The position numbers and the translations under genes are program-made. 64,000 bases of DNA from Sorghum bicolor (Eukaryota > Streptophyta > Magnoliopsida > Poales > Poaceae), in NCBI RefSeq assembly GCF_000003195.3, contig NC_012872.2, positions 4,712,001 to 4,776,000 on the forward strand, in the 5' to 3' direction. Below, one piece after another: positions 44,775-55,800 of the stretch (positions within the stretch are counted from its first letter, which is position 1; every line of letters begins with the position of its first letter). The notes beneath the pieces were generated by a model. That model saw nothing but the letters and a program-made list of their open reading frames with translations. It was not told where the DNA came from and made no database searches.

Positions 44775-47700
44775 ATGCCTTCGGCGGCATTACAACTCGG
44801 CACGGCGGTGGAGGGCAGCTTCCAAGGCGGCGGCGCCATGGTGCCGTCCGCGCGCCTCCTCACCCCCAACGGCGGCGCGGTGGCCGGCTCCACCTCCACG
44901 CCGAGTCGTCAGGAGGAGACGACGAAGGCCAACGGCGGGGGGCCTGGCTCTGGCCCTGACCTCGCCGCGCTCCGGCCCACCAAAAGGCCGCGCGGAAAAG
45001 CCCAGGCCGGGAAGCCCAGGAAGCGGGCGCCGATCTGGAACCTGCAGGCCGCCGTCTTCGTCTCCGTCGTCCTCAACGTCGGTCTCCTCCTCCAGCACTA
45101 CGTCAATAGCACGGCTCCGTCGCAGCAGCAGCACCACCACCACCAGGAGCATCTGCAGGCCTGCCCGATGCATCCAGATGCTGCTGGCGTCAACCGCAAC
45201 AGAAGGGGAAGACAGGAGGAGGAGCAGCCGTCCCCGTCCATGCCCAAGGCCGGGGCGCCGTCGACGGGGAAGCCGGCGGTGACGCCGGACTCGGTGATCA
45301 ACCTTGACCAGTGAGTACTCAACTCAAATCTTTCATCCGTTTCTTGCTGCCGCGTTTGCATGCCAGCTCTGCAGCTCGTTCGTTCCTCAGGTCAGTGCTT
45401 CTGCTTCACTGGCAGTAGCATCCCCCCATCTCCTTTCTTTAAAGGCAGGGAAAATGTTATTTGATTTGAGAGCCATCTTATTTTAAATGGGGTAGCATAT
45501 CAAAAGTTCATTTTTCTAATTTGGTAAAATGGCTCTTTTCTCATATTAGTACTCATTGTTACGTGGTTTGGACTAATGATGTTTTTGCAAACTAAAAACA
45601 AAATAAAGAGTGCACCAAACAAAGAAAGATAAACCAAACGAAAAGCGAAAGACCTTGGTTCAGTGGTAGGACTGTACAGTGAGACGCTAATTATGAGGTT
45701 CAAACTCTAATATTGCACCTTTTTTTCTAAAAAAAGTACAGTAGGTTATACGTACGACGTGAGCTTTCGGTAGTACTACATGTTTCCCGCATACCGGAGG
45801 TCAGGAGTCTCTCAATCTCTTTCTACATGCATGTGTGCGCGCGTGTTGTGTGAGTGTAGAGTTTCAATCAGAAAAATAAAATCCAAATAAAAAAAGTAAC
45901 AATATGGATCTTAAATTCTTAGTGTACATCAGGCATAACGTGTATCTAAATGTATAGAAAAACTAAACTTTTAATATATCAGACATAATATATATCTAGA
46001 TATGTAACGAAGGGAGTACTTCATTCCTTATATAAACATCCTGTTATTTTTTTTAATATACAAGCACTCTGGGGACTCTACCCAATTTGCGGCAGCGGCT
46101 GCGGGGAAGTGTTCTTCCCCACAGGTGGGGCATGTCCCTGTGCAATGTTGGTGTCAATGGAGAATGAACTGCTGTCAATGGAGAATGAACTCCGGTGCGC
46201 GGATCAAATCAACCTATCCCGAGACCGCGGATTTGCTGGCGATCGATTCATGCACCTATCTTTGTGTTGATTGATGCTTCATTTGTATTGGAGTTTTTTT
46301 TACCACTTCTGCGGATTTCCACTATTATATGCGCGTATGGCTTTGACATTCGCGTTGTCGGGTGCAGCGGCGACCCAACCATGTTCGAGGAGTTCTGGCG
46401 GGGGACGGGGTCCGCCGCCGAGATCGTCATCCCGGGGTGGCAGACCATGAGCTACTTCTCTGACGTCGGCAACGTGTGCTGGTTCCTGGAGCCGGGCCTG
46501 GACCACGAGGTGCGGCGGCTGCACCGGCTGGTCGGCAACGCCGCCGTCGACGGGTACCACGTCCTCGTCGGCACCGGCTCCACGCAGCTCTTCATGGCCG
46601 CGCTGTACGCGCTGTCGCCTCCCGCGGGCTCCGCCGCCGGCGCCGCGCCCATGAGCGTCGTGTCCACGGCGCCCTACTACTCGGTAAGTTAAGTAAAGTT
46701 CCCCCAATGCAAACCCAGAGTCCCCAACAAACCATGGAATGGTCCAGCGGCGAGAGCGAGACGCATCGCCGTCGCCTTCAATTCGCGCTCCGTCGCTGGC
46801 TGTGGCGCGTGGGTTTGCTTCGCATTGGTAGCCTAAATTAATTAACGCATCGTGCTGATGAATTGTCGCGTGACTGGGATGGCAAGACCAGTCATTATCT
46901 TATCATTCCCCCCACCACCCCACACTTAATGATGAGGAGATAGAGCAGAATTCAAAGCCGTAGAGGACTAGAGGGGGACACTGATGGCGCCACTCATCTT
47001 TGTTCCCTCTCCCTTGTCCGGGACACACTACCACTTCCAGCCGCTGGCCTTCCTGATGACTTGCTCTCATCGGGCTCTTGATCTGCTCATGTGATGAAGC
47101 ATATGGGCTGCTGCTAATGTCTCCTCCTGACGCTGGCCCTGATGGGGATGCCATCGATCCATCTATTCTCGCCGAGTCGCCGCTGTATAGGGCCGGACCG
47201 GCATTACTGTGCTGTGATTGCCGATCTGATTTGTGGGTAGCCGACATGTCTCTTTAAACAATGATGATCCATCATTAGCAGCTCCCCTTCTAGAATCAGA
47301 TCAGAATCTTAGTATGTACTTGCGGTTAGGTAATTAGGTTAGGTTAGCATTATGCATGTTATGTTTGGCGGGAGGGAGGACTGTCCTCCTTCAGAATTGA
47401 GCTCCACTCCATGTGCACAGCCGGCGCCGGCAGGAATATTGCTTGCTCACCACATGCCGGACCGCCGGCATCCAGCATGTATATATGCGATTTTCCGGTT
47501 ATAATGTTCATGTGCCATGATCCATCTCTGCTAACCTGGGAGGGAGAAGAGGGATTCCATTTTCTATGATTTCAGTTCAGTTCAGTTAAGCACCATGTGT
47601 CTGCACCATATCCAGTGCTAAATCATGTGTTCAGTCATGGGAGTCGGCGTCAGAGTCGACAGTCTTAAAATTTCCCATACCCTGAATTCTGAACCGAACC

Positions 47701-48872
47701 ATACTGGTACTGTACGTAATAATTTCTCATAACAAATTCGAAACTGTCCGGTAGTGAGTCAATGCACTGACCTGATCTGATCTGATCTGTGTGCTGTGTG
47801 CTGTGTGCTGTGCACCGTGCAGTCCTACCCTGCCGTCACTGATTTTCTCCAGTCGGGTCTCTTCCGCTGGGCCGGCGACGCCAACACGTTCAATGGCGAC
47901 ACCTACATCGAGCTGGTGTGCTCGCCGAACAACCCCGACGGCGCCATCCGTGAAGCCGTCCTGTCCTCGGACTCCGGCATAGCCGTCCATGACTTGGCCT
48001 ACTACTGGCCGCAGTACACGGCCATCACCAAACGCGCTGACCACGACATCATGCTCTTCACCGTGTCCAAGAGCACAGGCCATGCCGGGACGAGGATCGG
48101 GTAAGTTTCCTTTTCTTATAACGCGTATTTTTTCTCTCGGTCAACAATGTTTTTCTCTCGTAACAAATCAGCGAACAGTATTTCCGGTCATGTCTTTTTA
48201 GACGAGTGAACAGGCTCTGGAAGGTTGCTGGACGAGCAGTGGCAACTGGCAACGGCTGATGATGTTCTGGTGAAACGTTTCCGCGTGCAGGTGGGCGCTG
48301 GTGAAGGACCGTGACGTCGCGAAGAGGATGACCAAGTTTATCGAGCTCAACACGATCGGGGTCTCCAAGGACTCGCAGCTGCGCGCCGCCAAGGTGCTCA
48401 GGGCGGTCTCCGACGCCTACGAGCTCCCGGAGGCGAAAGAGGACCACCGCCTGTTCGACTACGGCCGTCGCAAGATGGTGGAGCGCTGGACCATGCTGCG
48501 TGAAGCGGCCGCCGCCTCGGGCATCTTCAGCCTCCCCGAGGAGACCTCGGGCTTCTGCAACTTCACCAAAGAAATTGCAGTGACTAACCCCGGTATGTAC
48601 AAAAACTAATGCACCCCATTGTTTCTAAACCACCAACGAGTCACCATGCATGTTCGCTGAACGCCCATGGCGTGCTTGTGCTTGCAGCGTTCGCGTGGCT
48701 GCGCTGCGACAGGGAAGACGTGGAGGACTGCGCGAGCTTCCTGCGCGGCCACAAGATACTGACGCGGAGCGGGAGCCAGTTCGGGGCGGACCCGAGGTAC
48801 GTCCGGGTCAGCATGCTCGACAGGGACGACGCCTACGACATCTTCGTGAAGCGCCTCTCCTCGCTGCAATGA
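44775..48872 (+). CDS. TAR2: Tryptophan aminotransferase-related protein (TAA1/TAR2 type), membrane-anchored
   Basis: Exons 44775-45310, 46368-46683, 47823-48100, 48291-48592 and 48688-48872 sum to 1617 bp, 538 residues. The family is PLP-dependent (alliinase C-terminal fold) and makes indole-3-pyruvate from tryptophan, the first step of the main auxin route. Visible are [11 protein letters not shown], the phosphate loop [25 protein letters not shown] and [16 protein letters not shown], whose Lys (about 367) should bind PLP. The catalytic part matches TAA1/TAR2 more closely than TAR3/TAR4 as far as I can judge without alignment. Residues 1-178 form a long low-complexity N-terminus with a basic cluster (about 70-84), one hydrophobic span (about 88-107, [15 protein letters not shown]) and a Gln/His run. 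Grass relatives include the maize VT2 and rice FIB genes. The orthology is my inference. Introns 1 and 2 are each over 1 kb. Confidence 0.92.
45651..45727 (+). mobile_element. tRNA-related SINE head in TAR intron 1
   Basis: TGGTTCAGTGGT (45656-45667) fits a Pol III A box. GGTTCAAACTC (45697-45707) fits a B box about 30 nt later. A T7 run (45720-45726) follows. The cloverleaf is incomplete, so this is not a functional tRNA gene. A SINE head or a tRNA relic explains it best. Confidence 0.55.
46684..47822 (+). other. TAR intron 2, nothing else recognised
   Basis: A 1139-bp intron with a GTAAGT donor and GTGCAG acceptor. The tandem GTGTGCTGT repeats just before the acceptor (47790-47812) are the only notable structure. 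Short open frames within it are not conserved-looking. Confidence 0.5.
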
Positions 48873-49740
48873 AAGGTGGCCGGCGACGCGTGGAGACGCG
48901 AGACGGAGGAGGATACGATGCCACCCGGCCGGCGTCGGCACGCCGGGCCGTGGGAGCATGAGTAGGGGCAGCCAGTGATCTTCAGTAGGAAGACGCGCAG
49001 GAGGAGCAACGTTTTGTTTCGCTTTTTCTGCTGTATGTTTTGTGTTGTTCGGGATGTAGGCGTCGTCTCAAAGATTCTTATAAAGGTTTCATTTCTTCTT
49101 TTTTTTCCTCTTGTTAATAAGTGGTGTATGTGAGACTGAACTGACGTAACAAAAAAAAATCAACATAAATTGGATCAAAGGACACGAAAAGATTATTGGA
49201 ACCTCACAATGCAAAAAAAAAAAAAAAGATACTCTGCTCGAAGTGCTTGGCGTTCTAACCAGTTCGTCATGTGCCCACAGAGGGAATATGTCTTGGTCCC
49301 TACTGCTACTGTAGGAACAATGGGCTTGGACCATAATTTCTACTGCTAGTACTGTTGGAACAATGAGCTTAACCCCATATAATTTCTCCAACTATTCAAA
49401 TAAATCTTAGGCCCCTTTTTGACGTGGGATTTTTTTCTCCATTTTATTTGTTTTTCATATGAAAAATGAGATGATTCTTATAAAAATTCTTATGCAATTT
49501 CTGTGAAATCTCTGCGCTTCAAAGGGAACCCTTAAAGATCGATTCATGTGTGCAAGAGGTGGAAGTGGTGCAACCTTGTCGTAGAAATGGATAGTGGCCT
49601 CCAGACCACCAAGTTATGTGTTTGGGAAGAGAAGGAAAACCACATGTGCTCGCTCGCTCAGCCTCATCCACTACTCTCAAGCATAAGGGACAAAAAAAAA
49701 ATCTCAAGGCCAGATTTAAGGGTTCAAGGTAGTGTTAAAG
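48873..49740 (+). other. TAR 3' untranslated region and spacer
   Basis: The stop at 48870-48872 is followed by a GC-rich then T-rich tail. CTTATAAAGG and TTAATAAGTGG near 49078-49122 are plausible 3' end signals. Nothing else could be recognised up to the tandem repeats. Confidence 0.4.
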
Positions 49741-49750
49741 CATCACTTAT

Positions 49751-49835
49751 AGAGTACTAAAACCCCGATGGGTTTATGATAATAAGGATTTATGGAGTAC
49801 TTAAATAACCCTGATGGGTTTATGATAATAAGGAT
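49751..49835. repeat. Tandem duplication, unit about 45 bp
   Basis: GAGTACTAAAACCCCGATGG and GAGTACTTAAATAACCCTGA begin two copies. Both continue GGGTTTATGATAATAAGGAT. Confidence 0.8.
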
Positions 49836-49894
49836 CAAGATGCAAAGGTATACAACACATGTAACCACACATCAAAAGGTCAACAAGCCACTCA

Positions 49895-50160
49895 CCCCGT
49901 ACACTCCTCACACATTGAAGGCCAATGAGCCGTTTGCCCATACAGTCCCCGCATAGCAAAGATGCACTACCATGAGTACCCCATCGCCTCGAGAAATACG
50001 ACACACATCGAAGGGCAACGAGCCATTCGCCCACACACATTCCCCACATAGCAAAGTAAAACAAGACCGATGCACTACCACGAGTACTCCTATTCCCTCA
50101 AGAAATATGTCACGTTGAAGGCCAATGAGCCGCTCGTTGGCACACTCCCCACACAACAAA
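49895..50160. repeat. Three degenerate tandem units, about 95-110 bp
   Basis: TTGAAGGCCAATGAGCCGTT (about 49915), TCGAAGGGCAACGAGCCATT (about 50008) and TTGAAGGCCAATGAGCCGCT (about 50115) each start a unit. Units continue with CCCACATAGCAAAG and GATGCACTACCACGAGTACT-like words. Minus-strand open frames here only reflect the repeat. Confidence 0.8.
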
Positions 50161-50169
50161 ACAACTCAT

Positions 50170-50880
50170 CATATGGGGACTCAAGGCATAGTTAGCTCCT
50201 TAACGAACCACATTGAAGGGACTTGGGCCTTCCCATTGCTCAATGACGAATAGGGCCTCCTCCATTTATTTTGTAACCTAAAGGGACGCCGAGGTATTTT
50301 CCTATCTAGCTCTCGATTAGATGACACTAGAACCCTCTCTGGGGCATGATCATCCCACCCACCCGAATTGGATGTAGGGCAATCCTTGAATGTCAAGCCA
50401 TCTCCGAACAATAAGCACGCCAATCAAATTTTACTGGTTGTCAACAATAGGGTATTGCATATGTTAGTAAACGGAGACGCCCGAGTGGGTTGTCAAGCCG
50501 AGTATGGTCGGTGGATGGCAGCTTGGCTTAGCAGGCTAGTCTTAGTGGCGGTTTTACCAAGATGTCATGCACATTTATTAGAGCGCCATGTCAGTAAAAC
50601 TGCACTTTTTGTATAAAACGAAGAGGAGAGAGAAGGAAGTAGTTTCACCATGGTGAAACTCCGCGGGCGTTGTTTTCCACGTGGTGAAACGGGATGAAAT
50701 CCCCACTGAGAGCTAAATCGTTTCACCATCTTGCATGTGATCCAATCATTTTGCAGTAATTAAATGCTTTGCCCAGCTAGAAAACGTCAAGGTGAAACTC
50801 GTGTATTGCGGAGGTTATTTCATTATTCGTTTCATTGATGCCTTGTCAGCGAATTTATTTTGGAAACAGTGTATTGAAAC
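50170..50880. other. Intergenic, unclassified repeat-like sequence
   Basis: A minus frame at 50181-50423 (PRRPFRLQNKWRRPYSSLSN...) is unrecognised. At 50640-50880 the GTGAAAC/GTTTCAC words recur in both orientations, suggesting a decayed inverted-repeat element. Confidence 0.35.
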
Positions 50881-50884
50881 GGAC

Positions 50885-51277
50885 CACTGAGACTGACCTC
50901 ATAATGCAAAACTCTATCACAGAGTCCAAGACAATTAATCACATGTTATTTATGGTATTTTGCTGATGTAGCAGCATATTTATTGAAGAAAGAGGTAGAA
51001 AAAAATAAGACTCCAAGTCTTATTTAGACTCTAAGACTCTAAGTATATATTGTTCGAGGTAATAAATAACAGTCTCAATGCATATTTCATGAGAGTGTCA
51101 TGCATATTAAATAGAGTGTCACATAAGCAAAATTACTGACTTGGCAGAGTCATTAAATGAAGGAGTTTCATCATATGAGAGAGAAATTTCATCCCCATGA
51201 AATTTATGTGGCTCGGTTACCTAGTTTATAGTTTTGGTAAATGTGTCATGAAACTATGCATTGAGACTGACCTTAGC
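50885..51277. mobile_element. Compound of two truncated MITEs
   Basis: The left part (about 50900-51068) is a degraded copy of the GGGCACTCACAATGC family (ACTCTATCACAGAGTCCAAG). The right part (about 51069-51277) has inverted ends CAGTCTCAATGCATATTTCA and TGAAACTATGCATTGAGACT. The two are fused without clear duplications. Confidence 0.6.
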
Positions 51278-51322
51278 AATAGATAGAGGACCAGTCTTCG
51301 ACTCCTCGCGCTACTGCTAGTA

Positions 51323-51527
51323 GGGCACTCACAATGCAAGACTCTATCACAGAGTCCAAGACACTTAATTACATATTTTTTATGGTATTTTGCTGATGTG
51401 GCAGCATATTTATTGAAAAAAAGGTAGAAAAAATAAGACTTCAAGTCTTATTTAGACTCCAAGTCCATATTGTTCGAGGTAATAAATAACTTTAGACTCT
51501 ATGATAGAGTCTGTATTGTGAGTGCCC
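51323..51527. mobile_element. MITE, GGGCACTCACAATGC family, TSD GTA
   Basis: The 205-bp copy begins GGGCACTCACAATGCAAGAC and ends TATTGTGAGTGCCC. It is flanked by GTA (51320-51322 and 51528-51530). Confidence 0.87.
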
Positions 51528-51530
51528 GTA

Positions 51531-52056
51531 GGCTACTACTTCATCAGGCAACACCACTGAAGAAGAAGGTGAGAAACAGACAACAATTGAGTCTTCACCT
51601 GGGTTGGCCCAATCCAATGTACGCGGGCCAAGAGTGGGTTGGGTTGGCTAGCGTGTAATAAGTTGACACTATTGGCTAGCGTGTCGTCTGAGGCGGCAAG
51701 TTGAACTCGAGATCGTGTAATCTGTTATGTTTCTTCAGCTATCACAGTAAGGCTAGTATAACTACATAACCCTTACAGAATAGTAGAACAAACATGCTCA
51801 ACTCAAACACCCCACATATCAAAATATTCTTTAGCATGAAACTGGTCCACCCTCGGTAATATAAACATACTGTTTATGACAAACCTTTAAAACTGTAAAC
51901 ATCTATAAATTTTTTTAATTATTGTATTGAGTTTGGAACATACAAGTTATTTATATAGAATTGTGGAATATTTGAGAATACTTCTCAAATATTTTAAATC
52001 AATTTAATTATATAATATTTTTATAGAAGAAATTAATAACAAGCCCATATACACTT
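51531..52056. other. Intergenic, nothing recognised
   Basis: AT-rich spacer with no gene signal. Confidence 0.4.
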
Positions 52057-52059
52057 TTA

Positions 52060-52676
52060 GGCCCCCTTTGGAATGTAGGATAGCAAAAGCTTAGGGATAG
52101 GAAAAGGATAGGAATATTATAGGAATTCAATTGTAAAACAGAGGATTTGAAACTATAGGAATACTGTAAAAGATAGATGTTTGGATACTCATGGGAAATT
52201 CATAGGCATAGGAATGTTAGAAACTGCATAACCCATAATTCATTTAACTAATGGCTTGGTAGGTCACTTTCTAAACTGATTAGTACTTTAAATGCACCAG
52301 TTTCAAGGTCTACCGGGGTGTACTAATCAGTAATCACTAGTGCTGCCTCGGGCCTAGTGAAAAAATGAGGCTAGAGTGGATGTTAGTTTTCCTTTATTTT
52401 TCCTCTGGAATGGATGGCATAGGAAAGTTTTCTTTGTTTTTCCTATCATCCTTTCCTTTGATCCAAAGGTGTGAACAATATTTAATCCTTAGGCCTTGTT
52501 TGGATGTAGTCGTATTCACATTAATCCATATGTGTTGAGGTGGATTGGAGTGGAACTTGAACTGGATTCCACCCCAATCCGCACCAACACACATGGATTG
52601 AAGTGAATACGACAACATCCACACAAGGCCTTAAGAATCTAGAATCCTGAGTTTTTCCTGCAATCCAAAGGAGCCC
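52060..52676. mobile_element. MITE upstream of RST1, host of a nested MITE, TSD TTA
   Basis: It begins GGCCCCCTTTGGAATGTAGG and ends GCAATCCAAAGGAGCCC, with TTA at 52057-52059 and 52677-52679. Without the inner element it is about 475 bp. It ends 193 bp before the RST1 start codon. Confidence 0.8.
52492..52630. mobile_element. Nested hairpin MITE, TSD TTA
   Basis: This 139-bp element starts GGCCTTGTTTGGATGTAGTC and ends GACAACATCCACACAAGGCC. TTA lies at 52489-52491 and 52631-52633. Its two arms of about 64 nt pair at roughly 85% with a loop of about 11 nt. Confidence 0.85.
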
Positions 52677-52691
52677 TTAACCATAGAGTGT

Positions 52692-52775
52692 TGGGCCGAG
52701 GTCCCCAAACTAGGCTAGAGATGTTGGGCTGGGATCCTAGCAGGGGATAAAGACACGGGCTCCCAAACAGGCCCA
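52692..52775 (+). promoter_or_regulatory. Three site II (TGGGCY) motifs before RST1
   Basis: TGGGCC (52692-52697), TGGGCT (52725-52730) and the reverse GGCCCA (52770-52775) lie 95-178 bp before the ATG. There is no clear TATA box. This is the pattern of broadly expressed plant genes. Confidence 0.5.
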
Positions 52776-52869
52776 GCGCTACAAAAAGCTAGCCCCCTTC
52801 TTCTCTTCTCCTCTCGACCTCTCCCAAGTCCCAAGTTGCCACTGCCGTCGCCGGCCACCGCCCGTGGCC

Positions 52870-55800
52870 ATGGCTTCCTCCACCGCCTCCAACACGGCGG
52901 TGCTCTCCCGCCTCGTCGACCGCACCCGGGTCCCGGACCCCACACTGCAGCGCCATGCGGTTGCGGCCTTCTTCCGCCACCTCCTCTCCCTCCCCGCGCC
53001 CCTCCCCGCGGCCGCCCACGACGCCGCCTCAGCCCTCCTCGCTTCGCCCCACCCTGCAGTCGCCGCGCACGCTGCGGCCTCCCTCGCCCGTCTCGCCGCC
53101 TCCCGCCCCGACCTCCTTACCTCGGACCTCGCTCTCCCGCTCCTCATCGCGCCCCTCGCGGCCTCCCCGTCCCCTCGGCTCGCCTCCTGCCTCGTCAAGG
53201 CAGTCTCCGCGGTCGCAGCCTGCGCCCTCCGCTCCGGCTCTCGCTTCCCGCCCCACGACCACCCCTTCGTCCAGGCGCTCGCGTCGGGGGCTGACGGCGC
53301 GGGGGCGGAGCTGACGCGTCAGGCAGCCAGGATAGTTGCCGAGGGGGTGGATTGGGTGGTCGGGTTTCTGAGGCCGTTCGTGATGTTCTCCGTGGTGAGG
53401 AAAGGGGACGCCTCATTTGCGAGGGATTTGATCGGCGCACTGGCTGCAGCAGCCGTAGCAGCAGGGAAGGCTGGTGTCGCGATCCCGGTTCTGAAGATGC
53501 TCGAAGACAGCATGCTGCATTTCGGCCGAGGGGATGATCAGGTATTCGTGCGGTCTAATACTCAAGGATGATGTCTGTTCTTACTCTCAGTGATGCCGTA
53601 ACTGGCAATGCTGCCAGCGGTTGTGCAAATAGGAGCCTGCCAATGTGTATTGTGATGTTTTGGACTAATCCAGATAGCAGTTCTGGTGTGCATTCCATCA
53701 TGGAAGTGATGGCATCATCAATGATTCCACTGTTAGTGTCTAGTCCAGATTAGTTCGTAGATCACATTGTAGTAGCAAGAAACAAAAGTAGGGGAAACAG
53801 TTGTAGGTTTGAGAAGCATATTATATATGTCATATCTGGAGATCTGTTACATTGTGGTATGCTGTTCGCAATAAAATTATCTTCATCTGTGATCTTTAGT
53901 TACTTATTATTTTTTTTCCAGGAAGTGCGGCTATGGCTTAGTTCTGCGGAGTGCTTGGTTGATGCTTATGTGGTGCTATTGAGGAAGTTAGCTCATGCTC
54001 AAATGGTACCACTCTCTACCTTTCTCTTAATTTTTGCAATGAGAGATTGGAGTTACTAATGGCTGCGAATTAGCCAATGAGATGTTCGGATGATCTCTAC
54101 ACTAGGTTATTCTTCTTATTGAGACCAGAAAATTTGTTTATGCTCTTAATAGAGATGATATCTGCTGGTATCTAGAACTTTTTAAATGGATTGAGGATGG
54201 CCATTAGTTGAATCCTTATCACTTGATGAAAATTTAATACTGTTGTGGAATCCGATTAATGATCCATTTGGGCTGGGTTTGTTACTTTGTTTGTTACCTG
54301 ATGCATTCTGTCAACATACATACCTATCGGTATACTTCTCCACTTGACTTATCATGATGTATGAAACAACAGCGTATAATTAAAAAAAAAATCATATGCA
54401 ATATTTTCTGAAATTTGGTAGATTGCTGTGTGTATACTGTATGGTGTGATGTTATGGTGTTATTACATCATTTGTTTGGTGCGTGGACTATTCTGTAATT
54501 GTTATGAGCAGATTCCTTGCTTTAGAAGTACCCATCATATAAATATTCCTGTGATGCATTAACAGTATACATTAGTTTTTCAGTTTTCTTGTAGATTTGT
54601 TTTGACATATGAACTTCTATGTTTTTATTATTTAATTAGGTTGACTTGACATGTGATTTTCTCCCTTGTTTTACTACTCATTGATGAGGGGCAACTAATC
54701 GATGTTTGTTTTCTTGCGATTACTTGAACTCAAGTTCTTATATGATTGCTGTGCATCATATCATCTATATAACATACTGGTGACTTTCTTTGTTTAACAG
54801 CCAACATATGATGCTCAAGCAAGTAGTGTGACATTGATGGGAACACTCGTATCACAGTGTTCAGTTCATCAAAAGTTTCTGGGAATTGATTCAACAGTTT
54901 TTGGGTTATCAAAACATCTATTCTCGGTGCAAAAGGACCTTGGCTTATGCTATCTACCTGAGATTTCTGTTGTCCTTAGCTCTCTTTCTTACTCTCTCAC
55001 TGGGCTAGAGTTTGAACACGAACAGCTAGCTGGCTTGAAACTTCTGAGCTTTTTGATTGATTGGAAATATGAAAATGGTACGTTCCCAGATATTTATAAA
55101 CACAAGCCCTCCTCGTCTGTAAATTTCCAACCAACTGTTGGAGGGACTAGGAACTTGGTTCTCTTATTTTACCAATGTTAAGCTATTGTTTTTTTTTTCA
55201 TATCAGTAACCTTCTTTAGAATGAAAAGTGAATTGGGAAGCACAGAATGGGTATCATCTTTCTCTTCTCTAAATGATGAGAATTTTGCTTTGCTTTTCAT
55301 GTAATAGTCCCCATGGAGAAGGTTTGCAGCATACAAATCACTTGGGCTGAATAAAACCGTCATTTTTAGGACTATCTATCTATATTTTCAACGAAAACCC
55401 AAACCATGTTGTTCATATATTTGTGAGTTCATGTTTTCATGTACGTGTTTCTTGTGGACTGGACAAAAATCAATGAAACTCAAAGTAAAGTGGGTGCACA
55501 CTGATACGATAGATAAACTAGACAAACATCTCTCCAGAGATAAAAATAGCAAGATTACTGTTTTACTTGTTAGCAGTAAATTTTTCAGATTTTTACGACA
55601 AACATTGAAACATACCATGGCCATTAACATTTGGAAACAAAGGGCATATTTGAACATAGAGCAAGTGATGTTTAGTTCATCCTTTTATAGGGTGTGTACA
55701 GTCAATCTAACCTTACTTTTGTTACCATTGACATGGCATACAATGCTTGCTTATATTTTTTTTATCATTGGAAAGTTTCATATATGTGTATGGCTGCAGT

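Noticed and set aside
45651..45727. A genuine tRNA gene
   Set aside because: The box A/B matches are present, but acceptor-stem and anticodon-arm pairing could not be formed convincingly.
49895..50160. CRISPR-like array
   Set aside because: The units are long, degenerate and directly adjacent, with no constant repeat plus variable spacer pattern, in a plant nuclear context.
52779..53198. 139-codon minus frame over RST1 exon 1
   Set aside because: It is antisense to the GC-rich first exon. Its Arg/Ala-rich translation is typical of such shadows.
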